Below are positions 31,601-44,290 of a stretch of 64,000 bases of DNA, in pieces; position 1 is the first letter of the stretch, and every line of letters starts with the position of its first letter. The notes below the pieces were generated by a model. That model saw only the letters and a program-made list of their open reading frames with translations, did no database searches and had not been told where the DNA came from. The DNA comes from Corydoras sp. C115. Its lineage: Eukaryota; Chordata; Actinopteri; Siluriformes; Callichthyidae. A program made the translations under genes and the position numbers. The stretch is taken from NCBI GenBank assembly GCA_019802505.1, contig JAFMOC010000011.1:3947501-4011500 (forward strand). Direction: 5' to 3'.

Positions 31601-34600
31601 TATGGAACTACTGGTACTAGAGTTCGGCCTCAAAAACACTAAAGGCAAATATAAATGTTCTAAAACAATGGCCCTGCCATGGACAACTTGGTTAAACACC
31701 ATTCACAAGCACAAGCTCTATTGCTGAGACGATAAGCAACCAGCACCAGCGCTTTCAACTGGTGCCATCAATAGCAAATAAAGGCAAATAAAGGCAAAAC
31801 TATTTTTTTTTATATAAATAATTTCTAATAAATAAATAAAGTGCCTAAATTAAACAGTATTGAAAAGTATTTAAAAATAAATTCTGTCACATGCTTTTTA
31901 TCACTTCATTGGATAAGCACGTCTATTCCTGCTTCTAATTTTTAGACATGATCCAAACCATGACGTAAGATCTAAACGTGGTTCTCCTGCAGGTACATGC
32001 TAACATTTACAGTGCGAGACCTAAATCATCAAATCTTCATTGAGGGAGATATTAAAATGAGCATATAATGAAATGTTCCTTTTACATATTTTACCCATAA
32101 TGTTTGTATTTATTAATAATTTATAAAATAAGACTATTTGTGATGAACTACTTTTCTAATATCAGATAATTCTTTAATTTTTTTTATAAAGTTGCATATA
32201 TAGTGTAACAGATTATTATTTTTTTTTCAAAAAGTGATTTTAAAAAAATATATTATTTAATTAATTGTATTATTTATTAATATATTTATTTATATTTAAA
32301 AATATTTTTATTATCTTATATAAAATATTATATCTTATATCGACTAAACAAAGAATGTTGATTTAAGCACCAAGACTACAATTTGTAATTAACAAGCTTG
32401 GCGTGCATTGAAATATATTATAAAACAGTACAATCTTAATGTTGACTAACCATAAAAATAAATTGTATGAAAGCCATGACTCATCAAGTAATCCAAAGTC
32501 ACTCATAAACTTCCCTATAAGATTGGTCTGCTGACAGCATGCAATAAAATATGTACATACCACAGCTTTCAAATATCATTGCTTAGGTCAATTCTGTGTA
32601 AGCGATTAGCAAACCATATCTCTTCTGGCCCTAGATCTTGCCCGAGTTGGATTCCTACATTGGACAGTCTGGCACCATTCATGTCTGTTTATGACAGCTG
32701 CTGACACAACATTCCCTGGGCCAGATGTGTTATCTATGCCTGAGCAAACACACCAGTAATTAGGTGGCTATTTGTGTCCCAGTCCTGCCCTGTTTTTGCT
32801 GTGTTCAGGAGTCATTTTAGCCAGGGATCATGGAACGACTGAAACTGGGCTCAATTATAGGCCTAATTGAAACAATTGCCTTTTCTAAACACAAGCATTC
32901 TCTGAAGTCATCTACATCACGCACCAAAAATCTACACTTATTAATGAATATGCAATTTAAACATAGTACAGGCATTTTACTATTTTACCCTTCAAATATT
33001 TTGTATTCTCTAGTTTGGGATTCTTTCTAATTTAATACTCATCTCAGTGTATTTCACATGGCATAGACTTTACAAGTGCAAACATGATGATCCCAGTTCT
33101 CAGCATGACTTGCAATTTACTAAACGACTTTTATTTTCAGTAAGTGAACATGAAGTCAGATGACTACTGAATTACATCAATCTTTAATTTGTTCTGGCAA
33201 AGCATCTGTTTCCATGTATATTTGAAACAGAACGTATATCATGTCTCTGAAGAACATAGTGGGACATTTTTCATTATCTTGGCTTCTCTGTATTTAAAAA
33301 ATGGGAAGAATAATAAATGATATTTTTTTGATGTTGGATGGAATTAACATAATATATATATCTCCTTATAATAAACACTACTGAAGCACAGTGGATAGTA
33401 TTCAATTTAGAAATAATGATATGAATATCCCCTTGACCTGTGTGATCATATTAGACTTTTTAAATTGTGTTTGGTCTTGATTGTGTTAGGGATTAGATAA
33501 TCTACTTTGCCTTTTTACATAAAAATAAATATCTACCCTGTTATGGCAGAGTTGCACATATGTTTTCAAAATGTGTAGCAGGAATTACTTTCAGTATTAC
33601 GAGGGTAATTTTGACACACAGTCAGTCATGCATTAAAAAAAAAAAAACTATATAGGAGATCAAATGAATGTAGCTAAACTCCTTGAAAAGAAAGTGAAAG
33701 TGTAAATACCGGTGTGCTCAGGGCAGTTCAGTTTGTCTGCTCTTTTAAGTTATCCATACAAACCTATTGTAAGCACATTGTGTTTGGACTACGACTAAAC
33801 TTCTCCATATCAGGACATTTCTAAATCATACATATGATGCAGATTAAATAAACTTAAGGTAACACCGAAATTAAAAAATAGCAGCTAAAGTATAAAGTAC
33901 TTTAATGTAGTGTAATGGTTCTTTCTCACTCCTGAATAACTTTTTTTTTTTTAGGTTTTTTAGGTAACGCAAACTAGTGGCACATTATAAGCACAAATGT
34001 TTTCTGTAAAAAATGGAAAAATTTTTGGAAAAGTACTTAAAATCTGTGTAAGAAATAAATAAGTGCCTTCATAATTTCCTACTTTATCCCTAAACCTGAT
34101 CTGTATCACAGAAAACGAGACTATAATATCAAAAGATAATAACTGAGGTCACATCTTTAATTGTGCCTACAAACTAAATTTTGTTGTTGTAATGTGAAAA
34201 CAAGATGTTCAGAACAACAGCAGACTGATTGTTACACTTCCTCCCTTTCAATCACTGTTATGCAATTTACAAACTCCACACACCCCTAGTGTACTTAGTG
34301 AACTTGTTAGTCCAGCCATACCAGCTGTGTGTGTGTGTGCGTGCATGTCTGTCTATATGTGTGTGTGTGTGTGTGTGTCATCCGACAACAGTCACCTCTG
34401 TACACACACGCTTCAAGATGAAGTGTTTTGACTAGAAAAACATGTAAAAACATGTGTCACACGTCCGATCACATGTAGAGAATGAGCCTCCTCTATGAAT
34501 CTAAATTACAGACAGGGTCACTTAAAAGATCTCAAGCTGTTGGTGTGAAACCCAACTGGGGAGAAGAGGGAGGGCACACGGATGGACTGAAACCTTGTCT

Positions 34601-35025
34601 ACTCATAAACAAGTCGTCATAAAACCCTAAAGCCTTAAACTGAACTCAAATGACCAGTAGCTTAATGTTTAGGTCTGGGTTTGCTTGCTGGCAAAAACAA
34701 AACAATATCACAACTCGCACAGATTGTCTATTATCTTTGATCATGTCATATGTGATTAATATCGGAGTCTCGCTGGAGTACTTTAAACCCACCTGAACTC
34801 TTATTTTGGTCATTTCTCTTTACCCGTGACTTTATATTGATTTGTTAGTTTCCTGACTTTTTTTGTGTATTCTGTCCACGAGTAAATTTCACTTTTGCGT
34901 TTGTTTAAAATGTTTAAATGAGGCATTATGAATGAGTCGATAAACTCATCAGAGTGTGATCTACATCCTTTCACCTGAAGCAAAGCAGAGCTTTGTCACA
35001 AGCACACACAGACTCACACACACAA
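28623..35025. other. SINE-poor stretch upstream of mir-34a
   Basis: 6.4 kb without any SINE copy, unlike the rest of the window, between mir-34a and the last putative exon. No ORF or RNA gene is recognised. It would be intronic or exonic in the mir-34a primary transcript. Confidence 0.5.
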
Positions 35026-36530
35026 TCAATCCCCTCGTGATTCAGTTTCTGCTGCACTTGCTAAATTGTCCCGTTGTGTCCGTATGTGTCTTGCTGAGGC
35101 CACATGACGGCAGGAATTCCACACTGCTTTGGCCCTGATGTAATCCCTAATGCAGGCTTTCAGGAAGTAGGGGAAAAACACACCACTGCCAGCTGGCGCT
35201 CCCTGTCCAGTCAGTGGCGTGTTCTTGTGCCTGCACACCTCTGACACACTACATACTCACTGATTCATATCACCGTTCATAAAAATAGACTGATATGGAG
35301 GATGCAGCCTTTCATAGGTCACAGTCCCTGCTTTGCTCCAGTTTGTTCCAGTAGTTTGAAAGTGATGCTGTGAGGGCAGGTTACTGAGATAGGAACATAT
35401 CGTGTTTGGTCATTAAGAATTAAATCTTTAAAGGGACATGCCTAAACATGACTCTTTAGCGCTCCTTTCTTTCAAGTTCCAAAATACTATTGTGTTTTCA
35501 TTTACTTCCCGTTTCCTCAAAGAGCTGACAGTATTGCCCAAACACAAAGGTCACCAGTAATTATGAATAGAGCTCAGAGCAGATTTACAAAGAATGTGGC
35601 AATAATAAGCTATGAGCAACAGCATATGAACTACAGAAAATAAACCCAGAACACGGGACTATAGAAAACCAGAACACTAAAATATAAATATATCTGTGGT
35701 GTGTGTATAGGGCACTCACGTCATTGCCTGAATTAAGTCTCTTCTCACTGCCAACTGATGGAGCCACTGTGAAAGAAACGTAAAAACTATAGCTGTAATG
35801 ATGATTCTTTCTTTTCATCCACACAATATATGACTTTGTTCAGATAAAGATCATATGAAGAATGAACCACACCCTGTCACCTGATAGCAGATTTCAATGT
35901 ATTTTGAAGTGCTCTACTTTCGTCTGTTTATTTATTCCAACGATTCCCTGCTATAACAAATTCTAAGAACACAATTAATGTTGATCTGAGATTAAAAAGC
36001 CTACATTTCTAGTCATTTTGTTTGCATTAAAATGACTGAAACATAAAAAAAATTTAACCTTTTAGATTGAATTCAAAGGGAAACATTTCAAAGCAAAAGG
36101 TCTGATTTATAATGCATCTATCCAAATGCACAATGTTAAAAAAACTCACTATAATGTGGTAAACATGATAAAACTTTAAATGCTGTGGGTTTTATGATTT
36201 AAATATAATCAGCTCAACCGTACACAGATGAAATGGAAAATAAATCTTACTAAATCGTTCTAGCGAAAAATAGATTTGTGATGTGATGGCTTATTCGCTC
36301 ACTAAAAAAAAAAAACAATAAACGTTGTAATGTGAGTCAATTTATTAATAGAAAAAAATATTGACATCTCATTGGGACACTGTTATGAGGTCAGAGAGGT
36401 CAAGCAAGCGAGAGCCGATTCCCTCAAGTCACTTTTTATTATTATGCCAATAACCAATAAAGGTTTTTATGATTAAAAAATTACTTATTACCAGAAAATC
36501 TGTTTGTTTAATGTTTCGTGTTTTACTTTT

Positions 36531-36609
<79 letters not shown>

Positions 36610-39084
36610 GACACATTGGTGTAGACAAAGTGCAAACTCCGCATTCCTGAATAGTATCAGTTACCTCGAGAGGCTGGTGATCAATGCATGCTCTATTTGT
36701 AGAACTTGAGAGCATTAATAATTTAATACCCCACCTTTCAGGCAGTAAAATATGCAATTAGCATCACCGCTCCTTTATTGGTATTAACTTAGTGCTACTA
36801 TAAAAGCATAAAGGCTGAAATATTATGATTTAATGAAATGTTGAGTCTTATGACAATACTGATGGCCATTTAAAGGTTTTAGATGTTTATAAAAAAGATA
36901 TCAGCTTAAAAATCAGTACATAAAAAATTTCAATGATTATAATAATAATAATTATTATTATTATTTTATTTGCTAGAATGACATTTACAATCAACTTACC
37001 AAGTGTGCCAGGCACTGCAGTTGTCTTTCTGGGCTGAAGTAACAGATGAACTGACGGTAATGTCTGGGGTTTTCCAGTGAAGCGCCATGAAGCAACAAGC
37101 ACACTGCTGAATTGAAAACAGACACTGCATTTCATTACAAGTAAATATTCACTGGAAGCTTGGCCAGTCCTTTGAATTGTTAAAGACTGTGCGATAAACA
37201 ACCTTGGGTGAGCTTTTTTCATTAAAAAGACTAATATTCTTTTTCATTCCACATAGCAGCACTATTTGTTCACTGAAGGAGACAAGAGAGGGGAAGGTGA
37301 CAGTGTGAGTAGAATCACTTTTCATTGAACTGAAGTAATGCCTGATAAAACACAGGTTTATGCTTTAATGCTGAGCTAAACAAACTATCCTATTTTAAAG
37401 GCAGGCAACAAAGATGCTTAATTGATTGATTGCTTAATTAAATTTCAACATAATCCAATTAAAATGGGGAAGAAATAAGTAGCACGCAAGTATACACCAA
37501 CGTGCCCCAATTATATCAGTATTAAAATGCTGAATTGACTGACCAGCTTCCCTTCTGAAATGATTTTATAGACTGTACAAGTGAACACAGAGCACATACA
37601 TCTCTAAACAACTGTCCCATAATACATGTAAAGTTTTGTATGATTATAAAGAGAACTCTAAATAAAAGTCATTTAAAAGAGATAATATGAAATAATAAAA
37701 CTGACAATAAACAGCAGGATCATGAGCTCCATACTGTACCAAAACTGTAAACCACTGCAAGTCTTTGTGGTCAATCATTATATATTTCCTGGCACACTCC
37801 CGCCCCCTCTCTCTTTAAATATTATAAGTTTGTAATGTATTTTTTCCCCATGTTAACATTTGATCTGTCTCAGAATACTAAATACTAAATTACTTTAATT
37901 AATCCAGATTTAATTAATCTGCTGTTATAAGGTTTATTCAAATATAATGCACAAAATTATTAAAATAAATCAAAATAAAGTCTGAAATAAAACTGTTCTA
38001 ACAAATAGAGAGTTACAGGAAAATAGCTTTTCTGTTCACCTACAACACTTGACCCTTATCAATAACACTCATCTATTAAGTATATAAATAATAAACAGCA
38101 GCAAATGTCAAGGTTTCCATAAAACAGAGTAATGTAACTGTAAACCAGTGTCTAACAGATCTGAAAACTATTCCCACACATACAGTCAGATACTAAGGTT
38201 TAAAACACCACTGAGCAAACCCAGGTTTTAATTAGTTATATTTAATATTTATTTAATTTAACATACTACCTATAAAAAACCATAGGGTGTATCAAAGTAG
38301 TTTGCCATTACATATTGAATGTTCTCTAATTATTTTAATTTAGCAAAATATAGCCTTGTCACATTTGAATATGTTTCTTATGGCTGTGTTATTGTTTGTA
38401 GCTGACATAAATCACCAGAACAGTTTGAATTGTGTATTTTTCAACAAGACTACAACTTGACATAAAAAGTTGAGGAAAAAAAATAGAGAAAAAAATAGGA
38501 AAAAAAATAGAGAAAATGAAAATCTATGTTAAAAAGGCAGTAGTGTTTAGTTGCACCCAAAATAAATAGGTAAATAAATGATAATAATAGATAGAGAAGT
38601 TTTTCAGCAGAGCCTTTAAGACTCTCAGATAATTTCACTTACCATTAAAGCACCTTTACAACCAAGGAAAATCTAAAATAGCTTGCCACAGTTAAGTTGC
38701 CTGTTAACATAACATAGAAATAAACTTTATAGTGCAGAATTCACTCTCAGATTGGAATTCATTCAGCTGCGCAGTGTTGAATGAAGACATTCTGTACACT
38801 GACTGACACATTTAACAGCGAGCTTTCTTGGGCGTTAGTTGGACCTGTTGCTTATTAATAATTATAGAATTATGAATTAAAGTACAGCTATGTTGGTGGC
38901 TCACTACAGGTGGATAAGTTTGCTGAGCAAGCAGAAAGGTTAAGGAAAGAGGAGCTGAGAACACCACACACTCATCTGCCAACTTACTCACCTCAGCCGG
39001 GGAGGTAGAGACAGTCAGTCCCGCTCCAGAACCTGCCTTTTACCTACAAACAAGAAAAGCTGTGAGCTGTGTGTGTTGTCCTGA

Positions 39085-39115
<31 letters not shown>

Positions 39116-39123
39116 TGTCCTGA

Positions 39124-39157
<34 letters not shown>

Positions 39158-39922
39158 AACGCTGCTGCTGCGACCACAAGCCCGAGCCTCCGTCAGACAA
39201 GCCGGTACAAGTCAAGGCATGTTCCTGCAAACCGCCCAGCGCCGCCTAGCGGTGTCGTTTAGAGGGCAAGGGCAACGGGACGCCGGAAAGCAACAAACAA
39301 AACATAAAAAACCCACCCCTATATCGTGTTAAATGACTTTATCCTAAATTAATTCTGCTTAGGAGGAATTTATCCATAGAAAACAAAAATTAATAAACTA
39401 CTATTAATTAGTTAATTAAGTGTTACATTTGTTAATTGATTCATGTGTTGTCGACGACGAACAAACGTGCAAAGTTTGTGGGAAGTGTGTGAAATAGCAT
39501 TTACAAACTTTGAAGCTTATATACAAATGAAGATTATATGGGGTGGTAGTAATAATAATAACAATAATAATAATAATAATAATAATAATAATTATTATTA
39601 TTATTATTATTATATGCCCAGCGATAGATTGGCGCCCTGTCCTGGGTGTATCTGCCCAGCGCCCGAGACGTTCTCCCCTGGATGGGCATGGGGAACCCCC
39701 GCCCCCGCAACCCTAATGTAGGATAAAAGCGGAAGATAATGAATGAATGAATTATTATTATAAAGAGAAAGTAATTTCGAATCCAACGAAACATGTAGAT
39801 ACACAGAGAGAAAGAGCTAAGGAAACTAGAAAGTAGAGCGAAAAAGAAAACTAAACTGAAGTGCCTATCCTGTTTCGGGTGCAATATTAAATGTAATAGG
39901 ATTGACGTATGTTCATAATGCA

Positions 39923-39964
<42 letters not shown>

Positions 39965-40109
39965 GGGGGGGGGGGGGTCTTATTAGCAATCAGAAACGTG
40001 CTGTTTTAAATCCTCATTAATCTGACTACTAATAGCCTACAACTACTTATTACACAGGAGATGGTAAATCATATTGAAAAGTAATTATTTTATCTGTATT
40101 AAGACGCAG

Positions 40110-40198
<89 letters not shown>

Positions 40199-40940
40199 AC
40201 AAAAGCATGTTATAGTAAAGATATAAATATGTAACTGAAGTCTATTTGTACACATATTTAGGCATATTTCTTTCACTAAAGCATAGAATTTCAGCTGGGC
40301 AGTAAGCTATTAAAAAAATATGGTTATTGTGTGTTGATCCTGCTTGTTTGCATTTTATGTCTATTTTCTGTTTATATTATTATTTGCCTTGAAACAGATT
40401 GTTTTTTTTATTTTGTGATTTTACCAACAACATGTAATGTAATAATATCCCAAAAAATATTTCTAAAGGTTTAAAAACCTAATGTTTTAGACACTTCAGC
40501 AACTTTTCTATTCCGCCACCTGGTGGTAAACTTTATATAGCATTTTTTTTCTGAATAATAATAATAATAATAATAATACATATTCTTATTTTTATTAAAA
40601 TTATAATAACCGAACAGAGTAACCAGGCCTTCAATCCTGCCATGAATTCTAAACATATAGTATCATATGCATTGAAATAAAGAATAAACCTTAGATAATG
40701 ATTACGATTTACAATAGCTATCAGTCATGTAATGACTTTATATCTTCTTTATGTGCAAAGCCATTATCCTTGTTATTCCCATTAAATAGCTATTTAATGG
40801 ACTTTACCTGTTTTAATGGAGTTAACATAATTGTGTGTGAATCAGTTGGTGCCTCTGCAGGGGCTGGTGTTGCAATAAACTCTGAACCAGAAAGGCCACG
40901 TGCAGCATCTGTCCTACAGAGTTACTGTGCAGCAGAATGG

Positions 40941-40999
<59 letters not shown>

Positions 41000-42457
41000 C
41001 TCTCTCATTCTCTTTCGCTCTCCCTTTCTGGGCTTCTTCACAGATCAGGATGGTAACTGCATTCTGCTGTGTTCCAATACTCTCATACTGATGACCTTAT
41101 CAATAAATGAAACAAAGTCACAAAATCAAGCACTTTTCATTTCTGCTACAGTGCACATTGCTGCACCTTGACATTTCCTTGCCACAGTGCTGGTTTCGCT
41201 GCACTCTAATAGAGTTTTTACACAACTTATATAGCTTTAGTCTTTCTATCAAGTAAAGTAATGTTTTCTGGTATGATACCCTTTATCCTGACCTTACACC
41301 ATTACTGGCATGTGAATTGAACTGATGTAAACTATTATGGCTTTGCTCTAAATGTGAATACTGAGAGCATTATTGAGATATTTGTTCGAGTGTGTCCCAT
41401 TGCCAAAAGCCCACATGTGGCTTAGTGAGCCAGAAGCTGCAGTGGTCATTAAGAGAATGATGATAGGCGAGGGGCCTACTGCATTGGAGTCCCATTTCTC
41501 TTGAGTCATCAAATACGGGTACATATGGTTCACTGTAAAGCTAAAACAGCCTATAGCTTCTCTTAACCAGCTAATATGTAAAAGGATACAAAATGATCAA
41601 ATATATTAATATGCTCTACAATAGACCTTTATAGATATATTTTAAATGTGTGGATTTGGATGTTTATCATTTTGTTCTAATTAATAGTATAATTTCATAT
41701 TTTAATTGTCAGGTAAATTTGTGTATGCCCTTTTCTAATTATATACACATTTTGTGTGTACAAACCACATATATGTATTATACTATACTTAGAAAAAACT
41801 TAGTACTATGAGGTACCGCTTGACCTCTATGAAACCTTAAATACAAAGACCTATTTAATGCACTGTAGTAAAGAAATTTTATGCACCGTCAGCTGTTGCG
41901 AGCAACTATGAACTGAGGTAGAAAGTCAGTAGGTAAACATGGCAAGAGGACTCCCTACTCGAGCAAGTTCAAAGCTTGCTGCATTGATTACATCATCGGA
42001 ACTAGAGCACTGTTACAGGCAATGCACCATTGGCAGAAAGTGTGTAACTGTGTGTGGGGGTGGATGGTTGAGGGTGTAAGAGAGTGCTGGTGGCCAGATT
42101 AATCTCAGTACTGTCTGTGTCTCCTCGGAGTCCCTTGAACAGATAGAGGGCATATTGATGCAAAGATCTGCCAAATCAAGCAGCAGTCATAGCGAGCAAT
42201 GATATTCATTTAAACTCTTCTTGTCTGACTGGCTTATTTGCTCATTCATTTTTCCTCAGTTCCGGCCCGAAGCTTCTTGCACATTAACTCGGCACTGCAG
42301 GAGCTGTGCTGCAGGACACTGCACTAGAGCTTTTTTTCCCCCTCTCTCTACATGATATACTTAGTCTTTATATCTAAAGATACTCACATAGTACCACACA
42401 GCTATTCTCTGTTGAAATATAGAAATAAATGCAGAAAGAGAAGTGAGAAAGACAGAG

Positions 42458-42536
<79 letters not shown>

Positions 42537-44053
42537 AGGAGAAGATTGGGATAGAGAGAGAAGAGAAGGATGGGACGGATGTGGGGGGGTGCAGAGAACG
42601 TCAGGTGAGTGCGGCAATTTGCAGCAGCACCCCCCCACCCCCCACCATCCCATTCAGCGAGGAGCTGCAGAAAACTGCAGTTTCTGCTAACAGTGCCAAA
42701 CTGTAAAATCAGTCTGAGATTTATCAGTCCTTATATCCATGCCTTCAGTATGAAAGCATCTTAACCCTCTTTCTCTATTGCTCAGGATAAAGGCAGTAAC
42801 TTTCTGGCTTGCTGAGTTCATGGCGTCTTTTCTAAAAGTATGAACGCTTTATCCAATCACACGCAGGCAACTCAAAAAGCCTGAATAAACCTAAAATTCT
42901 CAAATGTGTTATCTTAGCCAGTTTCAGTTCTCTGTAATGTTGTGTGGTGCTGAACCGCATTGTCTCATTACACAGAGAGGAAATACATTTAGTATACAAA
43001 AATGCATAGATGCCAATCAAGTTTTGGTCATTTTACTGTGTTTGAAGAAAGGTAGATCAACTAGCAGCAATAATAATGTTTTTTTAAAACTAACATTTAC
43101 AACCTTGTACCTGTCAATCAATCAGTTACTGCCCCTTATTAGTTTCCTCCTTTAAAGCCAACTGCACTTTTTCATCCTAAGGTTGCATTTGTGCACCTGG
43201 TTAGATAAAACATAATGTCATAATGTTCTGTCTCCACCAGGGATGTGACACTGTTAGCTGACATGTATTCTGTTCTGCATTGTGAACCTTCTGTCCCAGC
43301 TAGGCCGCCCTCGAAACTTGTCTCCACTTTCACTTCTGCTGCAAACTGTTTAACTACTTCAATCCTGGTGTACGCATACACAGACGTGTATATTTACTGA
43401 GAGAGAGAGAGAGAGAGAGAGTGCAGGAGACTGCACAACTCAAGCTACGTTTTACACGATGCGGAATAAGAAAGCATTCAGATTGACATAGTGCTGAATT
43501 CAGATTAACATTAATCTTTTATTTATGTCAGCATGCAAGAATTCTGCACTCATACCACTCCTGATTCCCTCTCTCGCATCCGGCCTTTCCGCCTGTTAGG
43601 CAGGCTTGCTCTGCTATTTAAAAACCCATGCCATGTGGTAGCATGCACGGGACTTAGGACAGGGCTGGCTGGTGCAGTGCATGGGACAGCAGTGAGGTAC
43701 AATATTCTGGCACTGCTGGACTAATACAGAATATTCGTGCACTCATCATGCAAGACATTTCATTGTGTATCAGCCATACTGATCCTGATTCAGATGGAAA
43801 TTGTTTTTTTTTTAGGAAATACACAGTGGTATATGTCCTCCAAGGATCATCATCATCATGCATCTGAACTAAACCTTGACAGAGGGGATAAAAAGTTGTA
43901 TGCACACCGCTGACCTAGAGAGAAATCAAAGTTCTGATACTCACGTCCCAGCATGCGGAGCGTTCGTCGTGGCTTTACTTGAGCAGCAAACTTGACTGCA
44001 GCATCGGCTGCTGAGCGGAATGACATTGTTGGCGCTTTGTCTCTCCTCCTCAT
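35026..44053 (-). CDS. unrecognised small protein, four exons (putative)
   Basis: Exons at 44053 (or 44026)-43945, 37103 (or 37106)-37000, 35766-35720 and 35146-35026 join in one open frame to a TGA at 35028-35026. Junctions are GGAC/GTGAGT, TTG/GTAAGT and GAC/GTGAGT donors with TTCAG(CAG), TTTCACAG and GCATTAG acceptors. Phases 1, 0 and 2 all agree. From the second ATG (context ACAATGT) the product is about 117 residues. It starts MSFRSAADAAVKFAAQVK with a basic stretch, then has YRQFICYFSPERQLQ and LWLHQLAVRRDLIQAM segments that could form amphipathic helices, and an acidic end. I recognise no family. The first intron spans the p53-site promoter at 39.2 kb, so exons 2-4 may also be part of the mir-34a primary transcript and the frame could be fortuitous. 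Confidence 0.4.
36527..36606. repeat. TG-TA microsatellite
   Basis: (TG)n changes into about 32 TA units. Confidence 0.95.
39088..39155. repeat. duplicated TG tract with TTGTCCTGAGCAG
   Basis: Two (GT)n tracts are separated by a copy of TTGTCCTGAGCAG; another copy precedes the first tract. They lie in the candidate mir-34a first exon. Confidence 0.93.
39195..39224 (-). promoter_or_regulatory. three contiguous p53 half-sites (candidate mir-34a p53 response element)
   Basis: On the minus strand the half-sites GAACATGCCT, TGACTTGTAC and CGGCTTGTCT abut with no spacer. They match RRRCWWGYYY at 10, 8 and 9 of 10 positions, with every core C and G intact. A fourth weaker site (GGGCTTGTGG) lies about 12 bp further on. 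They sit in a small CpG-rich block 12 kb upstream of the mir-34a hairpin on the same strand. In mammals a p53 element at the mir-34a transcription start drives its induction; assigning this site to that role is an inference from position and motif. Confidence 0.7.
39549..39612. repeat. AAT/ATT palindromic trinucleotide tract
   Basis: (AAT)n turns into (ATT)n at about 39591, forming a self-complementary arm pair next to a truncated SINE. Confidence 0.93.
39613..39752 (+). mobile_element. 5'-truncated V-SINE-type SINE
   Basis: It starts at GCCCAGCGATAG and ends in GATAATGAATGAATGAAT. It is placed between ATT repeats that probably represent the duplicated target. Confidence 0.9.
39926..39978. 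repeat. GT microsatellite followed by a G run
   Basis: (GT)n to about 39961 then about 16 G. Confidence 0.95.
40110..40199. repeat. TATC tetranucleotide repeat
   Basis: About 22 perfect TATC/CTAT units, likely highly polymorphic. Confidence 0.96.
40946..40996. repeat. TC microsatellite
   Basis: About 25 TC units, then imperfect TCTC. Confidence 0.95.
42459..42534. repeat. TA then GA microsatellite
   Basis: (AT)n at 42459-42491 followed by (GA)n at 42492-42534. Confidence 0.95.
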
Positions 44054-44290
44054 TCTGCTGCCTCCATCTACCTCCCTCCCTCCTTTCCCCCTCTCCCTAT
44101 TCCTCAGAGCGTGCTCGCTGGCTTCTCAAACTGCACAGCTCAGCAGTGTTCCCCCACTGCCGCAGCAGCTCCTGCACGAGCGAGTGTGCTGTGACTTTTA
44201 AAGGGGAACGCAACCTGGACGGTCAGTGTTCACCTCGGCCCCCTCCCACCTGCTCTAGTCTTCCCCTCCACCCCCTCAGCTGCATCAGCT
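44040..44290 (-). promoter_or_regulatory. GC- and CpG-enriched promoter-like region upstream of the 44.0-kb exon
   Basis: The GC content rises sharply against neighbouring DNA, with CpGs around 44095-44180 and CT-rich tracts. A TTTAAAAG box on the minus strand lies near 44195-44202, about 145 bp upstream of the first in-frame ATG. It fits a promoter for the minus-strand exon ending at 43945. Confidence 0.4.

Larger units (their letters stand above)
38992..39290 (-). ncRNA. candidate promoter and first exon of the mir-34a primary transcript
   Basis: 39160-39290 is CpG-rich compared with its AT-rich surroundings and contains the p53 half-sites. The minus strand then runs through two TG-tract/TTGTCCTGAGCAG repeats to a strong splice donor (GCTGAG then GTGAGTAAG) at 38992/38991. 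No convincing ATG frame crosses the donor, so the exon looks noncoding. The start point is not defined by a TATA box. Downstream on this strand the hairpin lies about 12 kb away, with possible further exons near 37.1, 35.7 and 35.1 kb. Confidence 0.5.
40200..43900. other. non-coding DNA, intron of the putative minus-strand gene
   Basis: Microsatellites apart, I see no exon. A palindromic CCACCTGGTGG at 40516-40526 resembles the core of a CTCF site. Short GA repeat at 43402-43422. Confidence 0.45.

Noticed and set aside
38614..38643. Mini-exon candidate with a GCTTTAATG/GTAAGTG donor
   Set aside because: The frame needed to join the 37.1-kb exon contains stops. At most it is a non-coding exon.
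43172..43381. Minus-strand ORF with FAAEVKVETSFEGG
   Set aside because: It resembles part of the 44.0-kb exon (FAAQVK) only over a few residues, and no clean splice sites frame it.
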